Part shown: in pieces, positions 11,051 through 24,314 of the stretch
Layout: each line of letters opens with the position of its first letter
How positions within the stretch are numbered: position 1 is the stretch's first letter
NCBI GenBank assembly: GCA_032622095.1
Contig: CP136069.1
Coordinates: 120,706,126-120,770,125 of the forward strand
Length of the DNA stretch: 64,000 nt
Origin: Siphonodentalium dalli
Taxonomy: Eukaryota; Mollusca; Scaphopoda; Gadilida; Siphonodentaliidae
Direction of reading: 5' to 3'
The notes under the pieces: model-generated
The model's database searches: none
Told to the model about the DNA's origin: nothing
What the model saw: only the letters and a program-made list of their open reading frames with translations
Made by a program: the position numbers and the translations under genes

Positions 11051-14000
11051 AAAGACAGCAGAACTGTCTTTGTAAAAAAGGAGTTATTTGTAAAAGTATA
11101 TATTTAATTTGTTTTAAACTTTGCAATTATTAAACTTTAACATTAAAAATTTGTGAAAACATTTTAACAACATTATATGTATTATAAACATGTAGCTGAG
11201 GTAATTTTGAGCAGATTTTGTGACTAGAATATTTGACTATGAATGACTAATAAATTATTTATGAATAAGAAATGAGTATGAGGCCATTTGAAATCTGTTT
11301 TGTAATGGCTTGAAGATGAAGAAATATTGAATACTGTTAATAAAATAAATAAATAAATATTAATTGGATATTTTTATGAGATTGAATATTTATATTTAAG
11401 GTGATACATTTACTTCATGATATGAAATATTTAAATGCAAATGGAAAGATGAAATCTGTTATAGTTTAAATATTATACTTTATAAGTGAATGATTTATAT
11501 GTGTTTAAGCTCTTAGTTATGTGAAATATTGAAATTAAAATTAATGAACCCTAGAAAACAACTTAAGTTGTTTTGAATAACTATATATTTACATTACAAA
11601 ACAGGAGACATCACAAACAAATTACGAAACAGGTATCATATGTGTCTAATTCTATTATTTTATGACATCCCTTAAATATCTGCAGATAATGGTTGGTCTA
11701 TATCAGACCTTAAAATGTTAATAATTTACATAAAACTATTCATCACTGTTACTTCTTCTACACAGACCAACTTTTTCCACATAGGCTTAATATTAAACAG
11801 TCCACGCAGGCCACTACTACCTCACACAGGCTAATAAATTAAAGTAATATGAAACAATTAGATTGAAATAATGCATTTTACTTGCACAATTTGAAATCTA
11901 AAATTTCCAAAACTTACAGGAAAAACTATTTTGATAGATATAGCTATTTAACACAATTGAGTACAAATGAAACAGGCCCATATAGCATATATACTAGTTG
12001 CTCATGACCACTTTGGTACATGCATAGCTGCTCTCTATTGGTGTGGTCTCTACTTTGTTTATCGATTTTGTCCCCGAGAGTTATCATCATACGGAAGTTT
12101 AGCCTCAGTTTCGTCTAATAGAAAGTTGGAAACATGTTAATTTGGGTGGGCCTATTTTAGTCTGCCCCTTCAGACAATTCCACTCCATTTGCTGTTTTGT
12201 TACCACTTCTTGTCATGGAGACAGATTACTCATACCTGTTTGAGACGTACTTGTATCCAATAATATAGATTTAACTAACAATTTTATATTTTGGAAAACA
12301 TGTTCATATAGAAAATAATTAGAAGAGTTTGTTTTATATAGAGAAGTTAAAGTGCTGATAAAGTTATTAAATAATGATATAGAAAATTTACCTATTACTT
12401 TGGAATAGATAACAAATCCTAGAATACAACAAAGCACAATGTCCAAATCCTAAGAATACACAAGAATACAGAAGATGATCAAGAAATTATAACTGATGCA
12501 GAACATTGAATGTCAAATTTCAGGGGTTATTATACCTTTTAAATTCTGCAAGATTTTTGAGCCAATGAGAAGGCTAGAAAATTCTGCAGATATTTCTCTT
12601 TGCAGAAGAAACAGTGCGTAGTTAAAACATCAATATCATCATCAAAAATCAATAAATGATACATAATTTGTATGTATAATTTATATATGAGTGATTTTTA
12701 TGTATGCCATGATAAATATGCGTCATATATTATATGAGGAGACGATGAAGCTGAACTACGACAAGATGGCGGCGCCCTTGAGAAAGCAAAACATTGCCGA
12801 TCGCAAATGGATTTGCACTTATAAATCAACAATTACTGAATATAAAGTTATTATATAAAACACCCCTTGAAGCGGAATACCTATTAAATAAGGTGTGAAA
12901 CTAAGACCGGGTTTTATTAACTTTTCCCCGAGATATTTGTGAATATAAAGTTTGGAAATATTTACTTTGGGAAATGCATTTGAAAAAAATGCATTTCCGT
13001 ACACATGTTTATGAGTTACATATACATTACGGAATATATGGATTTACTTCTTTTGAGTTCATTTCAATGATGTCTAACAAATATACACAGTAATACATGA
13101 TGTGTATATACCAGCTCATACTAAGTCAGAAATTCTATAAATCTGATGTACACTTTATTCTAGTAGTCAGTAGAAATTTTTATATTCAAATTATAGTCAG
13201 GACTCACATACTGAATGATTCTTGATATAAGTGTTACATGTTTTAGTGCCCAACTATCAGAAAATTTAACTACAGATTGATGAGAATTTCTATGAAACAA
13301 TCACTTGTGTTCTAAAACGCTGCAAGCAATGTAACACGACACTATAGCTTCTTTCCGATATTTTCAAGCAAGATGGCTGGGTGTGTGTAGAAGCATCTTG
13401 TAAAAGTGACTGTCCTTTGATAAAAAAAAAACAAAACAAATAAAGCAACTTTGAAAAAAACAAAAACAAAAACAAGAGTGATTTTTTGCCATTTCCGATA
13501 ACCAACAAAGATCGACGCTTACGTTGAATCAAAGTGCGTAACAAACGCCATTATATAACTTCAATATATAATATACTATCTAATATCGGAACAATGCTAA
13601 TATATAGCTCACACCTTGATAAAATAACTTGAAGCCGACCGGTGGTGTAAATGTCGTAATTAATCTATAATCTCTCTTATCCGTTTCCCATAACTTGGCT
13701 GAGTCTCATTAAATGTGTCGACAACTTTGCGTCCGGGTGTAAAGGATTATCAAATAGTGTTTATTTTTAAATTCCACATTTTATTTGGCCGTCATTAAGT
13801 ATGGGAAAGAAAAACGCCGATTATGGAGTCAGTTACTTATTGTCATGTGGCAACAATGGCACAAAGTGAACTCGTTCGACGAAGGTTGCATGTACACAGC
13901 GCGAAGCACGTGCAGTGCGTGAAATTTCTTGTCATTATCTTGGAAAACTTTGGTTGATTCCCGTTTACATGTGTGCATTGTCGTAGCCATGTGGAGGAAG

Positions 14001-14700
14001 CCTTAGATTCTTAAACGGATTAATTTAGATTTAGTTGAACGTTCGCAGAATATCGTACATGTTATCATGGCATCTATCCTTTCTATGCGACATGTATAGC
14101 TGTAGGCACTACTTGTACGGAACTGCTTGTGTAATTCTCTAAATGTTTGAAGTTTGAATAGCAGAAATTTGAAGTCAATATCACCACGGTGTTATAGCAG
14201 ATTCATGTACATATATAACAAACGAACACTTCACATAAAAACTACTCGCGGTGCAATTAATATCCATAACACATCATCGATCGGGACTATACTATTTCGA
14301 TTTTTAGTTTGTAATTTTGTATCTTTACATTCAACTGTAAATAACATTGTTTGCACAGAACACACATTGATAGCCAATGCACACGAATGAGACACTTGAT
14401 TATAATTAACTAAAAACTTCCCGCAAAAGTGGCCTGTTTATACCAGTTGCTACATCCAACATGGCGCCGCGCAATGCAAACTTGGATGTGTGACGTCATA
14501 TCATTATCATTGTTTCATTCCACTTCGTGATTTGTTCACCTTTTACAGCATTGCCTCATTCGGAAAACTATCCGTTGGGAAATTTTCATTCAACGTAGTT
14601 TAGTATTTTATTCGTATATCCATATTCGTGAGTTTATTCATTGCGAATAGACAACGACATTTATTTTTCATAAAATTCCGGTTGTGAAGTCTGCACGCGC
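11051..14700. other. intergenic, no gene recognised
   Basis: AT-rich, with no convincing exon. Isolated sites worth noting: aagatggcggc at 12763-12773 (matches the YY1 core and contains an ATG followed by 29 codons before a stop), a tgacgtca palindrome near 14491, and catggcgccgcgc near 14460. These could mark promoter DNA but nothing ties them to a gene. Confidence 0.4.
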
Positions 14701-14705
14701 GTTTT

Positions 14706-15886
14706 CAGGAATGGTCACCAGGAAAGCACTGCGTGCCCTCCAATAGGAACGCGGGGCGTGCCTATAGGGAACAGTCTCCGGGCAGGAACGCAGTGCGTGA
14801 CCGTTATGGAACAGACTCCGGGCAGGAACGCAGTGCGTGCACATAGGGAACAGACTCCGGGCAGGAAAGCAGTGCGTGACAGTTAGGGAACAGTCTCCGG
14901 GCAGGAACGCAGTGCGTGACCATTAGGGAACAGCCTCCGGACAGGAACGCAGTGCGTCCCCATAGGGAACAGTCTCCGGACAGGAACGCAGTGCGTGACC
15001 GTTATGGAACAGTCTCCGGGCAGGAACGCAGTGCGTGACCGTTAGTGAACAGTCTCCGGGCAGAAATGCAGTGCGTGACAGTTAGTGAACAGTCTCCGGG
15101 CAGGAACGAAATGCGTCCCCATAGGGAACAGTCTCCGGGCAGGAACGCAGTGCGTGCCCATAGGGAACAGTCTCCGGACAGGAACGCAGTGCGTGCCCAT
15201 AGGGAACAGTCTCCGGGCAGGAACGCAGTGCGTAACCGTTAGGGAACAGTCTCCGGACAGGAACCAGCGCGTAACCGTTAGGGAACAGTCTTCGGACAGG
15301 AACGCAGTGCGTAACCGTTAGGGAACAGTCTTCGGACAGGAACGCAGTGCGTAACCGTTAGGGAACAGTCTCCTGGCAGGAACGCAGTGCGTGTCCATAG
15401 GGAACAGTCTCCGGGCAGGAACGCAGTGCGTGACCGTTATGGAACAGTCTCCGGGCAGGAACGCAGTGCGTGTCCGTTAGGGAACAGTCTCCGGACAGGA
15501 ACGCAGTGTGTGACCGTTAGGGAACAGTTTCCGGGCAGGAACGCAGTGCGTGCCATAGGGAACAGTCTCCGGGCAGGAACGCAGTGCGTGCCCGTTAGGG
15601 AACAGTCTCCGGGCAGGAACGCAGTGCGTGACCGTTAAGGAACAGTCTCCGCGCAGGAACGCAGTGTGTGCCCATAGGGAACAGTCTCCGGGCAGGAACA
15701 CAGTGCGTGCCCATAGGGAACAGTCTCCGGGCAGGAACGCAGTGCGTGACCGTTAGGGAACAGTCTCCGGACAGGAACGCAGTGCGTGACCGTTAGGGAA
15801 CAGTCTCCGGGTAGGAACGAAGTGCGTGCCCATATGGAACAGTCTCCGAGCAGGAACGCAGTGCGTGACCATTAGGGAACGCATTA
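14706..15886. repeat. minisatellite, 40-bp unit, about 28 copies
   Basis: Tandem array of gggaacagtctccgggcagg followed by aacgcagtgcgtgaccgtta, with variants in which the end reads gtgcccata. Units are CpG-rich, unlike the AT-rich flanks. The frames that run through it are repetitive in all phases and are not genes, because a 40-bp unit shifts frame every copy. Confidence 0.95.
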
Positions 15887-18150
15887 CCGGGGGTATATAA
15901 GGTTTCCTCCCCTCCAAAAAAAAACGAACGCACACAACACACACGATCTTTGGCTCGATCATCCGAATGATCTATCTATTTATAATACAGTACTTCAAGT
16001 ACGCCCATCGTTTCGGTAAATCAACCCGTTGATAGCTAGACTAGAGTCAGTCACAAGTCGTGGTCAGCTGGCAATCATGATTAAATCATTCATATGATCC
16101 AATTGTACAAATTATACACATTGTCAGTGTTGATCCAGAATAAATTATTAATTTATTATCAACTTATTTAAACACCATTGCGGAATCTGATAATCAGGTA
16201 ATATCTTATCTGGACAGAAGTTGAGCTATTCAACTTTATACATAAAGTATCCCAGAAGTGGACCACCCCTCACGGGTTACACTATTGATCAACACCCTAC
16301 ACATATCAAATAGAATTAATAGACATATCCCACCCATACACATACATGGCCCATTAGTCTAAAATAGTTGGGGTTTTTGGGCCGTTATCCCCGGGTTGGT
16401 GTGTTTTGTGAGCGTGTTTGTGAAAGTTAATTAGGCTAAAGGCTCACATTTAATTTAAATCAGCAGCTGAAACTAATAGAAACTATAGTCAAATTGGGAG
16501 AATAATTTTTTTTTTTTTAAATGAGTTGGAGGAAAATTTGAAAACAAACAGTAAAATCGTTCTGCGGCCCGTTTTTGGAGGGGCGGTCGGGTTACCTCAA
16601 ACACAGGTACATTTTTATTTAGTCTTATCGAGACTCCATTCCGTTATGTAATCGATTCGATGGCAATTATAAACCTATTGTTTGAGTTTTCATTGTAGAT
16701 TCAGCTCCCCTGTGCTCGGCGAACTGAATAAATAATTAGTCAAATGCCTTACTTTTTTCTGCCACAAAAGTAAATGTAGAGGTCATAATAAAGTTGACTG
16801 ATTAAACCGTGACTTTGTTCATTTCAGAGTGTTGTTCCTGATAAGATGCGTATATTTCATAGAATATGGACGAAAGGTTAGTAAACAAATAGAAAATCGA
16901 ATAAGCAATAGAAATTTAAAGAAGGATTGTGCATAGTTATTTAATCGTTGATATATTTGTTTAATTTGAAATAAGCTACCGCAATCCTATCAAGGTGTGT
17001 GTATATTTAAATTTGAAACCCATGCATGCACAAGACCGATTTCAATCATTTCCACGCACGTCATAAAACTTTATGATTTACCCATATGCAGAGGTTACGA
17101 ACAATTACTTCCTGTTAGGTGTATGCAGCGTATAGTATGTTGCCTAACAACAATAAAATTGCTTTGTATGTCATCCGTGTACCTTCTACCTATGCCAACA
17201 TACCAAAATGACACATGCGCAGTCGACGTGTAAAACGTATTGCGGTAACTTTTACAATAACTTTTTGCATATGTAGGGATGCCATACTACTATAGTACAC
17301 GTAGAGTGTATAATGCAAGTTACTCGTGCGTGTGGAAGAACATGGCCACCACGAGTTCTTTGTAATGTATACAGGTCACGGTGTCTGCTAGTCGTGCATT
17401 CGCAACTCAATTTTCCCCAATATGGCATATTAAAAGGCGTCATAAAGTTATAGGTGCATTGGCCTTTGATTGTGTATATTCAGTATTCCATACCAATTTT
17501 CACGAAACCTAGTATTTTACTTGTGTATAAAATAATTCGTTTAGAACAAGACGTGCTATCGGAACCATTATTTTCAACCCTTCCCGTCTGAGCTATAACT
17601 CTCCCTCACTTATTGGGACGGGACAGGTAGCCAAATAGGAGAAGATTTCATATTGTCTGATCCTCGTTTCCATATATTAACACATCTATTTTGAATATTT
17701 TGTATGTGTCACCTGTATATATTATGTTCTTTGTTTGGATTTGGAAATACAAATATGTTTACACTAAACACTACATCGTTTGGTGTCGAATATTCCATCG
17801 AGTTATTTCATATAGTATATTGGCGAGATGCTGGCAGCCCCTTTAATCTATACACTCGTATATTCACAAACTATAACCGTACACAAAACGCATAGATTTT
17901 TCCGTTCTTTTAGGCATTTTGTGTGTGCGATGGTTAACAAATTGGCCGTCTCGGAACGACTTCCTTCATGTAGTTTTAGGCAAAGGACGTTTGTAAGAAT
18001 ACATGCTTTTTATCAGTGTGTTCTTCAATTAGTTGTCATTGACTAGTGGAACAGACTGCAGATGGAAAGTTATATAATTAATACAGAATGGGCGGTTATT
18101 TGGTCATGTAGCCGGGGATCGTTACAACACGAGATAATACGCAGCTGTCC
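15887..18150. other. no gene recognised
   Basis: AT-rich stretch with short frames only. The best exon-like object, 16828-16876 (ttcatttcag upstream, aaaggttag downstream), is too short to name. Confidence 0.4.
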
Positions 18151-18154
18151 ATAC

Positions 18155-18816
18155 ATAGAGGATCTCACATGAGTTTCTATTTTATACGGAATTTATCAAC
18201 CGAGTTCACTAAATTCGATTTGAGCCGAGGTTTACCGAGGCTCAAATAGAATTTAGAGGACGAGGTTGATAAATTACGTATAAAATATGACGAGTGTGAG
18301 ATACCTTTTATCATATGATCAAATAAACCCGAAGCAACGCGAAATATTCATCGAAAACAACAATCATAAACTACAGCGACCACAAGTTATTTGAAGAACG
18401 CCGTGACGTCATCGCACGCGCTGATATTAAACGTGTCTATTACCGATAATTATGAAACTGCTTTTATGGCCAAATTATGTGATAAATAGAGGATCTCACA
18501 TGAGTTTCTATTTTATACGGAATTTATCAACCGAGTTCACTAAATTCGATTTGAGCCGAGGTTTACCGAGGCTCAAATAGAATTTAGAGGACGAGGTTGA
18601 TAAATTACGTATAAAATAGGACGAGTGTGAGATACCTTTTATCACTTGATCAAATAAACTCGACGCAACGCGAAATATTCATCGAAAACAACAATCATAA
18701 ACTACAGCGATCGCAAGTTATTTGAAGAACGCCGTGACGTCATCGCACGCGCTGATATTAAACGTGTCTATTACCGATAATTATGAAACTGCTTTTATGG
18801 CCAAATTATGTGATAA
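18155..18816 (+). repeat. two tandem copies of a 331-bp foldback unit
   Basis: Copy 1 (18155-18485) and copy 2 (18486-18816) are nearly identical. Each starts agaggatctcacatgag, contains an internal hairpin (aaattcgatttgagccgagg pairing with ctcaaatagaattt), carries a tgacgtca site, and ends ttatgtgataaat. An inverted third copy lies at 19731-20049. Confidence 0.9.
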
Positions 18817-19586
18817 ATATCTTTATACCATAATTGGCTAATCTACTGTGTGTATAACACCTATTTTGTAAATTTCATCTTTACACCCTACTGTGGGTAT
18901 AAAGATTCCTACTATTGGTATAAATTTATACTGTTGTGTAAATATTTCAACGGCACTTTATGTGTTAAAAGTTTATACCCATAGTAGAACGACCCGTCAT
19001 TTGACCTCTGGCGACCTCGCTGTCGAAATTTAGCTCAATTTTTCGCCACGCCCGCTTCGCGAAGTAAATACACAATTTTTCCGACTAAAAACACTCTGAA
19101 ATGCGATAAGTGGTCTAAACACAGATATATATACTATCCAATTCCATTTACTGGGTTTACTTGTCAAAACATGACACATTAAAGTTAGTTTAAAGTTGTT
19201 TTTATGCTAGATGCACCGACAAAGTACACGTTTTATTTAGGTCGGCGGCAGCTGTTGAAAATGTAAACAAAAAAAAACGCACGTGTTCGTCTGCCTTTCC
19301 GTGTTTAAAGCGAAAGACGGCTTACATTTTGACAACAACGTATAGATTATTAATGGTATCTGCAATGTGGGAAATCTGAATGTGTGTTCACATCAGCTGA
19401 CTGATGTCATAGAAAGTGGCGGATCACCGAATTTCCTAGAAATATGTATTACTACGGGTGACCCACATTCATGATAACTTAACATATTTGGGTCACTCGG
19501 TGCACATACATGTTAACAGTCACCAACATAGTAGCAATACATTTACGAAGGGACCGAAGAATAATAATTATATGGTATAAACAAAA
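18817..19586. other. spacer between inverted copies
   Basis: About 770 bp between the direct pair and the inverted copy. It contains repeated ctactgtgggtataaa-like motifs near 18840-18990 and no gene. Confidence 0.5.
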
Positions 19587-19723
19587 TACACCCACAGTAG
19601 CCGAGAATAACAAATTTTCACCACTCGTGGAATTGTGGTTTTAACCACTCGCCAAAGGCTCGTGGTTAAAACCACAATACCACTCGTGGTGAAAATTTGT
19701 TATTCTCGGCTACTATGGGTGTA
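19587..19723. repeat. nested foldback element
   Basis: tacacccacagtagccgaga at the left pairs with the inverse at the right end (ctcggctactatgggtgta). An inner hairpin, caccactcgtgg / ccactcgtggtg, surrounds a second pair aattgtggttttaacc / ggttaaaaccacaat. The palindrome is nearly continuous over 137 bp. Confidence 0.85.
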
Positions 19724-19730
19724 TTCTATA

Positions 19731-20049
19731 TTTATCACATACTTTGGCCATAAAAGCAGTTTCATAATTATCGGTAATATACACGTTTAATATCAGCGCG
19801 TGCGATGACGTCACGGCGTTCTTCAAATAACTTGCGATCGCTGTAGTTTATGATTGTTGCGTGTTGCTTCGGGTTTATTTGATCATGTGATAAAAGGTAT
19901 CTCAAACTCGTTCTATTTTATACATAATTTATCAACCTCGTCCACTAAATTCTATTTGAGCCTCGGTAAACCTCGGCTCAAATCGAATTTAGTGAACTCG
20001 GTTGATAAATTCCGTATAAAATAGAAACTCATGTGAGATCCTCTATTTA
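19731..20049 (-). repeat. inverted third copy of the 331-bp foldback unit
   Basis: Reverse-complement match to 18155-18485: starts tttatcacatactttggcca and ends catgtgagatcctctattta. With the direct pair it makes a structure of about 1.9 kb whose ends are inverted copies. Confidence 0.9.
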
Positions 20050-20468
20050 TCGCATACAAACCATATTTGACAAATTTGGTATTCAGTGTTTTGTGAATTT
20101 CTGAGATTTCTGGTGCTTTTCATTAAGCTTACTTGACTGGCATTTCATCCGAATTGTTATTTAAAACATTTCACATCCTCTGCTATTTTCACCATGTTTT
20201 CATCAAAGTTTGGAGTGGTCCACAAAAAACTTATGTTGAAAGGGTGGGTCTCCGAGATCGGAATTGAAAACAAATAGCGTTCTCGGGGTGGTGGGTCACG
20301 AAAATTAAAAACCTAAAATTTCAACCTTGTATATACCCTAGTGTCTCCCCTCCCCGCGGTACCATCAGTAATAATGATATACCGTATACACGGGGGTTAC
20401 TTTGAACACTTTTAAAGATATTTCGTTCATGCCTTGCATAAGACAGATCCTTTCTAAATAATAAACAA

Positions 20469-21109
20469 TCTCATATATATTTTGAAGACCTCTGTTTGTC
20501 TGTTTGTTTGTCTGTTTGTCTGTATGTTTGTTTGTCATTTATACAAATCTACGATTCTCGACCGATCGGGACCAAACTTGGTACGTGTGTGTAGTTTGAC
20601 CAGGCGGTGGACGTTGTCGTATTGGCGAGCCCGTGCGGCGCCCGCTTCGCGCATGCGCAGACGAGATATAGGAAACGGGTGGAGCTATCGACTTGAAATT
20701 TGGTATGTGAATGTATCTTGCCCCGGATACGAATTTTGTCGGGTCGCCGATCCCGTGCGACGCCAGCTTCGCGCATGCGCAGACCAGATCTCCGAAACGG
20801 GTGGACCTGTCGACTTGAAATTTGGTACATGAATGTATCTTGCCCCGAATACGAATTGTATCGGGTCGCCGAGCCCGTGCGACGCCAGCTTCGCGCATGC
20901 GCAGACGAGATCTCGGAAACGGGTAGAGCTATCGACTTGAAATTTCGGGCTGGGTAGAGCTATCGACCCGGGTACGAATTTTATCGGGTCGCCGAGCCCG
21001 TGCGACGCCAGCTTCGCGCATGCGCATACCAGATATCGGAAACGGGTGGAGCTATCGACTTGAAATATGGTTTTTGAATAGCCCGGACAACGTCGGGCTC
21101 ATAGGCTAG
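20469..21109 (+). mobile_element. non-autonomous Helitron-like element 1
   Basis: 5' end TCTCATATATATTTTGAAG preceded by A. A ttgtctg-type microsatellite is followed by about 122-bp monomers (cgagcccgtgcgacgccagc, cgcatgcgcag, acgggtggagctatcgac). The 3' end is a hairpin, agcccggacaacgtcgggct (21080-21099), six bases before CTAG (21106-21109), followed by T. A TC start, 3' hairpin, CTRR end and A/T flanks are the Helitron signature. No Rep/helicase is present. Confidence 0.75.
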
Positions 21110-21114
21110 TCTCA

Positions 21115-21632
21115 TCTCATATATATTTTGAAGACCTCTGTCTGTTTGTTTGTATGTTTGTCTGTATGTTTGTATGTTTGTCATTTATACAAATCTACGA
21201 TTCTCGACCGATCGGGACCAAACTTGGTACGTGTGTGTAGTTTGACCAGGCGGTGGACGTTTTCGTATTGGCGAGCCCGTGCGGCGCCCGCTTCGCGCAT
21301 GCGCAGACGATATCTCGGAAACGGGTGGCGCTATCGACTTGAAATTTGGTATGTGAATGTATCTTGCCCCGGATACGAATTTTGTCGGGTCGCCGAGCCC
21401 GTGCGACGCCAGCTTCGCGCATGCGCAGACGAGATCTCGGAAACGGGTGGAGCTATCGACTTGAAATTTGGAATTTGAATGTATCTTGCCCCGGATACGA
21501 ATTTTATCGGGTCGCCGAGCCCGTGCGACGCCAGCTTCGCGCATGCGCAGACCAGATCTCGGAAACGGGTAGAGCTATCGACTTGAAATTTGGTTTTTGA
21601 ATAGCCCGGACAACGTCGGGCTCATCGGCTAG
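21115..21632 (+). mobile_element. non-autonomous Helitron-like element 2
   Basis: Same 5' end (tctcatatatattttgaag) five bases after the CTAG of element 1, same tandem monomer core, and the same hairpin (21603-21622) and CTAG (21629-21632). Confidence 0.75.
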
Positions 21633-22961
21633 TCTATACTATATATTTTGAGACTTCGTATATATGTGTGTATGTGTGTACTTCATAGAATCCAGAACGC
21701 GTGTACAGATTGAGCTCAAACCTCCTATGTAAGTGTCAAATTCCACCGACACGACCGTGGTCGCAGTTTAGAAAAGCTCAGAGCACCCGTTCTCAAATCT
21801 CAAATCACCGCAAAGGCACGGCGTGGGTTAATCAAGTGATTATTTAATGAGCGTTTGTTTTTGACGCATCTCTATAAAGAGCGTCTGTTTGCCATTCAAC
21901 GCTATTTGCATCTGCAGAGAGATATACGGAACATACATTAAATTTAAAAAAACATTTGTTTCTGACCAACCCTGCGAGCACGGATGGCGCGCTTTGTTTT
22001 TACAGTATATAATTATATACCGAAATCATCCCAGATAATCACGAATATAGCATCAGATTTCTCCCCAGATATACCGTTATAAAAAGCTACTGGAATCTGC
22101 CAATCTACGGGAAATTCCAGGGAATGCCGATTGAGCTCAAACTTGCTACCCACGGGAAGTGTCATATATATGAGTGTGTCCTTTATAGACTCGAACCGAT
22201 TGAGCTCAAACTTGCTAAATAAGAAAATATCCCCCAAGCCGTAAATATCAACAACAACGATATTGCTACCTACGGGGAGCAACGTTATTAGCATCTGCAG
22301 AATTATGCAGAGAGAAAATGCTTTCCTATTTTTAGAACGCAACACATGTTTACGTCGCGTTGGTGATTGAGGTTCACAACGGGGTTAATTGACTGTCCGC
22401 TCTTTGCGACGATGAGGTTCACGGCGGGGACTATTGACCAACACTCACAATTTCGTCTTTTGCATCAGATACCAACACCTCGACCGATCGGGACGAAACT
22501 TGGTAGGTGAGTGTAGTTTGACCAGGTGGTCGTCGCTGTCGTATTGGCGAGCCCGTGCGACGCCCGTGCAGCGCATGCGCAGACGAGATATCGGAAACGG
22601 GTGGAGCTATCGACTTGAAATTTGGTATGTGAATGTATCTTGCGCCGGGTACAAATTTTATCGGGTCGCCGAGCCCGTGCGACGCACGTGCAGCGCATGC
22701 GCAGACGAGATCTCGGAAACGGGTGGAGCTATCGACTTGAAATTTGCTATGTGAATGTATCTTGCGCCGGGTACAAATTTTATCGGGTCGCCGAGTCCGT
22801 GCGACGCCAGCTTCGCGCATGCGCAGACCAGATCTCGGAAACGGGTGGAGCTACCGGGTACAAATTTTTCTTATTGAAACGCGTGGAGCTAAAAATTAAA
22901 AAAAAATATTAAAAAAATGTCATGTTTCGGACAAGCCGCCGGTGGCGGGCTAACCTGCTAG
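21633..22961 (+). mobile_element. non-autonomous Helitron-like element 3 (different termini)
   Basis: Starts TCTATACTATATATTTTGAG directly at the CTAG of element 2. It has an interior with repeated gagctcaaacttgcta blocks (21640-22330), then core monomers of the gtgcagcgcatgcgcag variant (22480-22870). It ends with a different hairpin, agccgccggtggcgggct (22934-22951), then aacctgCTAG. It may itself be composite. Confidence 0.6.
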
Positions 22962-22965
22962 TCTA

Positions 22966-23810
22966 TCTATACTATATATTTTGAGAACTCCGTGTATTCG
23001 AGAGATAGCCCACACCCTCCGGACCTCAATGATATGATCGTGAATGAGTATTGATATACCCCACTAAACTTTGACAAACACCGGTAATGGTGTGTAGATC
23101 ATTTACATATCTCTCCTATATATTTTGATACAATCTATCTAATTTACATATCTCTCTTATATATTTATGTTTGTGTGTGTGTTGTACTTCATACAAATCT
23201 ACGATTCTCGACCGATCGGGACGAAACTTGGTACGTGTGTGTAGTTTGACCAGGCGGTGGTCGTTGTCGTATTGGCGAGCCCGTGCGACGCCCGTGCAGC
23301 GCATGCGCAGACGAGATCTCGGAAACGGATGGAGCTATCGACTTGAAATTTGCTATGTGAATGTATCTTGCGCCGGGTACAAATTGTATCGGGTCGCCGA
23401 GCCCGTGCGACGCCCGTGCAGCGCATGCGCAGACGAGATCTCGGAAACGGGTGGAGCTATCGACTTGAAATTTGCTACGTGAATGTATCTTGCGCCGGGT
23501 ACAAATTTTATCGGGTCGCCGAGCCCGTGCGACGCCCGTGCAGCGCATGCGCAGACGAGATCTCGGAAACGGGTGGAGCTATCGACTTGAAATTTGCTAT
23601 GTGAATGTATCTTGCGCCGTGTACAAATTTTATCGGGTCGCCGAGCCCGTGCGACGCCAGCTTCGCGCATGCGCAGACCAGATCTCGGAAACGGGTGGAG
23701 CTACCGGGTACAATTATTTCTTATTGAAACGCGTGGAGCTAAAAATTAAAAAAAAATATAAAAAAATGTCATGTTTCGGACAAGCCGCCGGTGGCGGGCT
23801 AACCTGCTAG
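22966..23810 (+). mobile_element. non-autonomous Helitron-like element 4
   Basis: Starts TCTATACTATATATTTTGAG four bases after element 3. Core monomers at 23200-23720 are of the gtgcagcgcatgcgcag variant. It ends with the gccgccggtggcgggc hairpin and CTAG at 23807-23810, as element 3 does. Confidence 0.65.
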
Positions 23811-24314
23811 TAATATATATTTTGAAGACCTCTGTCTGTATGTCTGTTTGTATGTCATTAATACAAATCTACGATTCTCGACCGATCGGGACGAAACTTG
23901 GTACGTGTGTGTAGTTTGACCAGGCGGTGGACGTTGTCGTATTGGCGAGCCCGTGCGGCGCCCGTTTCGGGCATGCGCAGACGAGATCTCGGAAACGGGT
24001 GGAGCTATCGACATGAAATTTGGTATGTGAATGTATCTTGCCCCGGATACGAATTTTATCGGGTCGCCGAGCCCGTGCGACGCCAGCTTCGCGCAGACGA
24101 GATCTCGGAAACGGGTGGAGCTATCGACTTGAAATTTGGTGTGTGAATGTATCTTGTCCCGGATACGAATTTTATCGGGTCGCCGAGCCCGTGCGACGCC
24201 AGCTTCGCGCATGCGCAGACCAGATCTCGGAAACGGGTGGAGCTACCGACATGAAATTTGGTTTTTGAATAGCCCGGACAACGTAGCCCGGACAACGTCG
24301 GGCTCATCGGCTAG
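23811..24314 (+). mobile_element. non-autonomous Helitron-like element 5
   Basis: Starts taatatatattttgaagacc, a mutated or clipped 5' end, then the core, then a partly duplicated 3' hairpin (agcccggacaacgt twice) and CTAG at 24311-24314. Confidence 0.65.

Noticed and set aside
12765-12851. ATG in aagatggcggcg followed by 29 codons
   Set aside because: No splice donor in the frame before the stop and no similarity; noted only as a YY1-like motif.
15045-15962. Several 65-85-codon frames on both strands
   Set aside because: They are read-through of the 40-bp minisatellite in shifting frames; the 'protein' is only the repeat translated.
16828-16876. 49-base exon-like segment between ttcatttcag and gttagt, open in one frame
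   Set aside because: Too short and isolated, with no recognisable protein and no partner exon.
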